A stretch of DNA of 29,815 bases from Triparma columacea (Eukaryota; Sar; Bolidophyceae; Parmales; Triparmaceae), in contig BRYA01000701.1 in NCBI GenBank assembly GCA_030267965.1, forward strand, positions 1,366-31,180. Reading direction: 5' to 3'. The position numbers were made by a program, and so were the translations under genes. Below, piece after piece: positions 28,001 through 29,815 of this stretch. The notes under the pieces are model-generated. The model was not told the DNA's origin and searched no databases. It saw nothing but the letters and a program-made list of their open reading frames with translations. How positions within the stretch are numbered: the stretch's first letter is position 1; each line of letters opens with the position of its first letter.

Positions 28001-29274
28001 TTGGGATTCAAATGCTTTTTGTTTGGATGCAGAATAAAAAGTTGGGGATGATGAGGGTGTTAAGGGAGTGGATTCCAATCTTGCTTGGGTACAAACCTGC
28101 AGTTGATGCTTACAGGGTGGCAACTGGAGCAAAGCAAGAAGTTGGGATTACAGTGGACCCAATAATAGAGATGACAGCTATGAAATGTGTGGAGATGTTT
28201 GCCGAGGCAATCCCTGGAGTGATCATCCAACTTATGGCAATTACAGCAAGTGACAAAGATGTTGGATCTTCAGCATGGCTTTCTGTCGCAGTGTCAGCAA
28301 TTACCACAGGCTTTGCCTCTGCAACAATAAGTTATGACTTGGACACAGACCCTGCTAATAGAGAAGTGGTACCAGACTTCTATGGATATATACCAGCAAA
28401 AGCAAGCAAAAGAACAGTAGTATTTGTTTCCATGTTGCTGTTCACTGCAGGGATGCTTCTAATAAGGTGTACAACAATAGTTCTTCTTGGGTTGATGGGA
28501 AGTAGTTTGGCCTTTTTCTACATTGGAGCAGACCTTGGCCTGTACTTGTTGGTCAAGATTTTGAGGGGAGACTTCTGGTATTGGTTGCCTTTGGATGGTA
28601 ACTTAGAGATTGTGAATAGTATTCTTTTCAGAGTGCTTATAAAGATCATTACAGACTTCACTTCACTTGTTCAATTTAGACATCCTAATGAAGTAGGCGG
28701 AGCCTATTGGTTGTTTGGTCTTCTGTTAACAATGGGAAGCCTCCCAATGTCAATATTTATAGCTTCACCTCATGTTGATGACAACGCAATTGATATTACA
28801 TCATTGATTATGAATCATTTCATACCAATAACTACCATATGCTTAGCTGTCTTCTTTTTGAACATTGAGAGGAAGTACTTGCACACCTTCTGGAGTACAC
28901 AAAGGTCAAAAGATACGACTATGGCATATTTCCTTAAAGGGGAAAGTGATGCAATAAAATTTGAAGTCTTTTGTACCTCAAGGCATCATTGGGTCTCAAT
29001 TGAAGGAGAAATTAAGAAGTGGATTGAGTTGAACTGGGCTAAATGGGAAGATGAGCAACCAGGTTGGTTTACTGATGTGAGGAAAGCAAGTGTCCCAGAG
29101 GAATTCATTCCAGCAGATGGAGATGCTAGAAGGAGAGAGAGTGTGAGGAGAGCAAGTGTTGACGCTGAAGCTGAGGGTGGTCTAGTAGGTGCTTTGAGAG
29201 CAAGTGTAAGGAGAAGAAGTGTTGGAGATGCTGATGATGGAGTAATTATAGGGGTCGGAGGTGGGAGATATTAA
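22009..29274 (+). CDS. Giant multi-START-like protein with two XKR-like membrane modules
   Basis: Uninterrupted 2421-aa frame. The N-terminus (1-90) is disordered. Residues of about 128-260, 383-580, 631-798, 856-1036 and 1075-1200 look like StARkin (START-type) lipid-binding segments. The middle three are full length, e.g. VVDASVEECAASEFAKLGNR, ISFLKVIKVNPHTIYYMTTR, then a C-terminal amphipathic helix (VELGGVFYSSIMNTLATRFL); the first and last look partial. Two homologous membrane modules follow, about 1336-1670 and 1953-2285, each with about eight hydrophobic helices. Each opens with SM(V/S)DLLTDVYVT..FW and contains EMFAEAIPGVIIQLMAI, reminiscent of XK-related scramblases (a D-rich first helix and an E.F.E..PQ..LQL segment). 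Each module ends in a soluble WST.RSKD...HHWVS segment and a tail with RRxS sites (RRESVRRAS). Role inferred: lipid sensing or transfer coupled to lipid movement in a membrane. The start may be upstream at 21815 through a short intron. Confidence 0.85.
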   Translation: MDRRVMGLSEEIVSSIDQRGGSDREDPSFKGMEGEKPPRRIDAPDQEAPPGDGSQPDDNASKQHDNVLLKTTKPPSGSNQTPSAIHGPVDIDYTALGPEQVKLVKLLDDRGAVEGLIDNSTGVDVKVLGLAGVFHDERDKIIDFLLTDCEQGKFRRKTLQEYDEKEGVIHRLVYWQHYGSGNKFVEYLLDVKVVSPDKSTNIMELAPLNEANLSDEATAMLVEILDQMKTKTVKRGVIKGELSFSDFEFGQTAVTMVGTLRAEERVREAKLNLDVNTVKRLKSARSNLGRINSSISSVKKGAHKDVFVSWKGILDEVMKKFRQPAVIDERRKVHFVEEVMPNVPTLTEEEDGMLESVAGLEEELYKKGKRVKGTLKEGIDKFLWREEDKVWAAFGVTVDKSAKGVLAEEFVLDKYEYSEEHFKNNGNLPRVIRNDVNGTRSMHYRLGLKLPAATNRLFEMWDVWKEVKLENGRTSYMLAFVPLTEYPGGGFKDLSKEGSVLAETTGVYFLNEIAPNVCRVTRIQTVDLHFKGLQKTLMDKAIDYLAKNELVDANRLQKKFRRNGKEVDAEIRGVLVEKMKEGTELEEDQNKVFGDLEKLFGEEEEEWTPLESPYEGLKMRIKNRQQKKGERSVALGKAWGVADCSAEEAAAYYFEYCSRDRNAISRDEGNPARLEIIEGEGRINEKAFATVKTMPLLLHNREFVFKHVWKRNHDGSITVACCSIDKDVDYGGNMGKLVKGITQAMFVASNIESTGDVLQCKIQLLQFADAGGHIPVTLINKKIPLGLKALYDISDTVKKDEEIDKAALASLANIIKNEDQDYTDEEKAAIRKGKKFYEKCKVDKNFDDLESPDQRVKMKLVHVEGASSGTGFATTVVDASVEECAASEFAKLGNREHKRNAKKRDGISFLKVIKVNPHTIYYMTTRDLGLPGFSSRDGRSKVTWFKQDDGKVIIGVTDTEELHKDFPVKARNVLVKIHTVWVFEPLDSIGAVPQTAVTFTTKVELGGVFYSSIMNTLATRFLATVSNMRRKFDKSNEIAAFKRQRTIEKIEEIAIEGAPGIESHFDEIQGAKEIRSALSGQTLIKAEKGMGWGKTSITVRASHKEVAAFFWGLKSGVASKLEFHRLSNKTLVITVEHKGQFTAVRFSEAGQMKTDVETMTRQKGSGKAASKQRVIKHLGIATDAAYYFDNLLKSTEAEEQDGRRFGEQLMERVKKRNVGDSKVEVVREFIAANRALREITEQHGFMRTMLYAVVMNKFKRRATNEGEENSEEEARGWEIGSAMTAVMLTTLTAAHAVDEWANHCTEVQEVMNEQVWLRPMLEEIVMTLFMKSKLGLKARVTVGAATSMVDLLTDVYVTKKFWSDKKYGYFKASLASLVASIGLQMFVVWLQNKKLGMKRVLKEWFPILIGFKPAVDAYRVAKGEKQEVGAAIDAMLEMSTMKAIEMFAEAIPGVIIQLMAIVTSDKDDVGTSAWLSVAVSAITTGFASATMSYDWDTDPANREQVPGFYGYIPAKASKRTVVFVSMLLFTAGILLIRCTTIVLLGLMGGSWAFLYICTDLGLYMLVKILRGDFWYWLPLGGSTEIVSSILFRVLSKIIVDFTSIAQFRHPNEVGGVYWLFGLLLTMGSLPVSIYVASPYVDERAIDIASSIVNYFILITTLCFAVFFLNIEKKYWHTFWSTQRSKDLYMAYFLEGKNDATKIEVFESSRHHWVSIAGEIKKWIELNWAKWEEEQPEWFTDVKKATVPVDFIPGDGDARRRESVRRASVDAEAEGGLAGTLRASIRRASIGLDNGGALVSSHAVNDTIQDYADLDPKKVGKLLGEQLLVALSFRKKGMTKEEALRSFIGKNYVLRQAAEKYAFVTPMLGAIVKNKLFGLKKAEGKAVDLGEKEGREIGESLARSLAINTQPVAAVDAFMLNFPALQELDEEYEWFRPMLETISYRLLEEVPWGLKARVTVGAITSMSDLLTDVYVTYMFWIDKKGGYFKASLASLAVSIGIQMLFVWMQNKKLGMMRVLREWIPILLGYKPAVDAYRVATGAKQEVGITVDPIIEMTAMKCVEMFAEAIPGVIIQLMAITASDKDVGSSAWLSVAVSAITTGFASATISYDLDTDPANREVVPDFYGYIPAKASKRTVVFVSMLLFTAGMLLIRCTTIVLLGLMGSSLAFFYIGADLGLYLLVKILRGDFWYWLPLDGNLEIVNSILFRVLIKIITDFTSLVQFRHPNEVGGAYWLFGLLLTMGSLPMSIFIASPHVDDNAIDITSLIMNHFIPITTICLAVFFLNIERKYLHTFWSTQRSKDTTMAYFLKGESDAIKFEVFCTSRHHWVSIEGEIKKWIELNWAKWEDEQPGWFTDVRKASVPEEFIPADGDARRRESVRRASVDAEAEGGLVGALRASVRRRSVGDADDGVIIGVGGGRY
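25610..29274 (+). repeat. Intragenic duplication of the membrane half, period ~1848 bp
   Basis: Unit 1 (about 25610-27410) and unit 2 (about 27460-29274) align through the whole length at an offset of 1848-1851 bases (616-617 codons). Some stretches are almost identical at DNA level, such as the SAWLSVAVSAITTGFASAT coding region (26425 versus 28273) and the following IPAKASKRTVVFVSMLLFTAG region. The pre-membrane 100 codons of each unit are much more diverged. Confidence 0.92.
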
Positions 29275-29710
29275 GTAAGCAGTGTTGAGATAGAAGATGA
29301 GGGTGGGGAGTGACTAATAGGGCAGCAACATTTGTAGTATAAAATGGTTTGATTTGGTATTGTTGTGATTATTTTGTAAATGTTATAGTAGTTTGTGAGA
29401 ATTGTGGAAGTGTTATAGTGGTTTGTAAGTATAATGGAAGTGTAGTAGATGTGGATTGAGTTTAAAAAGTATTTGGAAGTGTCATAGTGGTTTATGAGTA
29501 TGATAGAAGTGTAGTTGATGTGTAAGGGGATGAATAAAAATAGATGAGTGTGGTTGTGTAGAGGAGAGAGAGGAAGTGAGGGGGGAGAGTAGAGGAGAGG
29601 AGGGTATAAGGTGATATGGTGTGTGTGTGTTTGTAAGTGTGGTTGAAGGTGTGTATGTGTGTGTGTTGGTGTAAGGGTAAGGATACGATAACAGTTACTT
29701 TTTGATCTGG
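29275..29710. other. 3' flank of the START gene, G/T-rich
   Basis: This strand is unusually rich in G and T and poor in C. It holds diverged repeats of a unit with GAAGTGT(T/C)ATAGTGGTTT (about 29378, 29406 and 29476) and GTGTGTGTGT tracts near 29620-29670. No open frame or RNA gene is recognised. It probably includes the 3' UTR; an AATAAA lies at about 29533-29538. Confidence 0.5.
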
Positions 29711-29815
29711 TAGTAAAGTGTGTGTAAAGCGTAAAGTGTGTGTAAAGAGTAAAGTGTGTGTAAAGAGTAAAAGGTGTGTAAAGGGTAAAAGGTGTGTAAA
29801 GGGTAAAAGGTGTGT
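29711..29815. repeat. 18-bp tandem repeat running off the window
   Basis: Units of about 18 bases, GTGTGTGTAAAGCGTAAA, then AGAGTAAA and AGGGTAAAA variants, repeat about six times and continue to the last base. Later units are homogenised to GGTGTGTAAAGGGTAAAA. The true length of the array is unknown because it extends past the window. Confidence 0.85.

Noticed and set aside
29711..29815. Telomere-like repeat
   Set aside because: Units (about 18 bp with GGGTAAAA) are not a regular TTAGGG-type array and are interspersed with GTGTGT; a telomere is not supported.

Overview
This window is nuclear DNA of a eukaryote. The supported genes are split by GT-AG introns with pyrimidine-rich acceptors, intergenic regions are short, and the domain families are eukaryotic: VASt, DEP, C2, twin CX9C, NHE exchanger and RRM-glycine-rich. 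A broken sigma-70 region 4 with a splice-like acceptor suggests a lineage with a plastid, because nuclear genes for plastid sigma factors occur in algae and plants. Together with very large START-like proteins this points to a photosynthetic stramenopile (ochrophyte, possibly a bolidophyte/Parmales relative). The lineage is an inference and was not tested by any search. A 26-base run of N at 18153-18178 marks an assembly gap inside an intron.

Layout. 1-3370 is a graveyard: a possible 3' exon (766-919, -), a frameshifted sigma-factor remnant (1367-1718, -), hairpin-forming and dispersed repeats, then a frameshifted sulfotransferase remnant that runs directly into a truncated mariner-like transposase (2604-3347, +). 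3373-7970 (-) is a seven-exon gene of about 1256 aa that I cannot name; its layout suggests a beta-rich N-terminal half and a helical C-terminal half. 8200-11100 is a tandem duplication of an acidic C2H2 zinc-finger gene (6 fingers and 9 fingers, both -). 11584-12676 (+) is a two-RRM glycine-rich RNA-binding protein. 13508-16819 (-) encodes a DEP-C2-VASt-transmembrane protein. It lies head to head, only 21 bp between start codons, with a nine-exon Na+/H+ exchanger (16841-21045, +). 21210-21512 (-) is a small twin CX9C protein. 22009-29274 (+) is a giant reading frame with several START-like lipid-binding domains followed by two copies of an eight-helix membrane module that resembles XK-related (XKR) lipid scramblases. 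The window ends in G/T-rich DNA with tandem repeats.

How the genes may relate. Two genes of different families point to lipid transfer at membranes: the VASt protein (a sterol-transfer fold normally anchored in the ER) and the START/XKR-like giant. The exchanger tail and the giant protein both carry clusters of RRxS sites typical of basophilic kinases such as PKA/PKG. These links are suggestive only. The most novel item is the giant protein, in which soluble lipid-binding domains and a duplicated scramblase-like membrane domain are fused in one chain.
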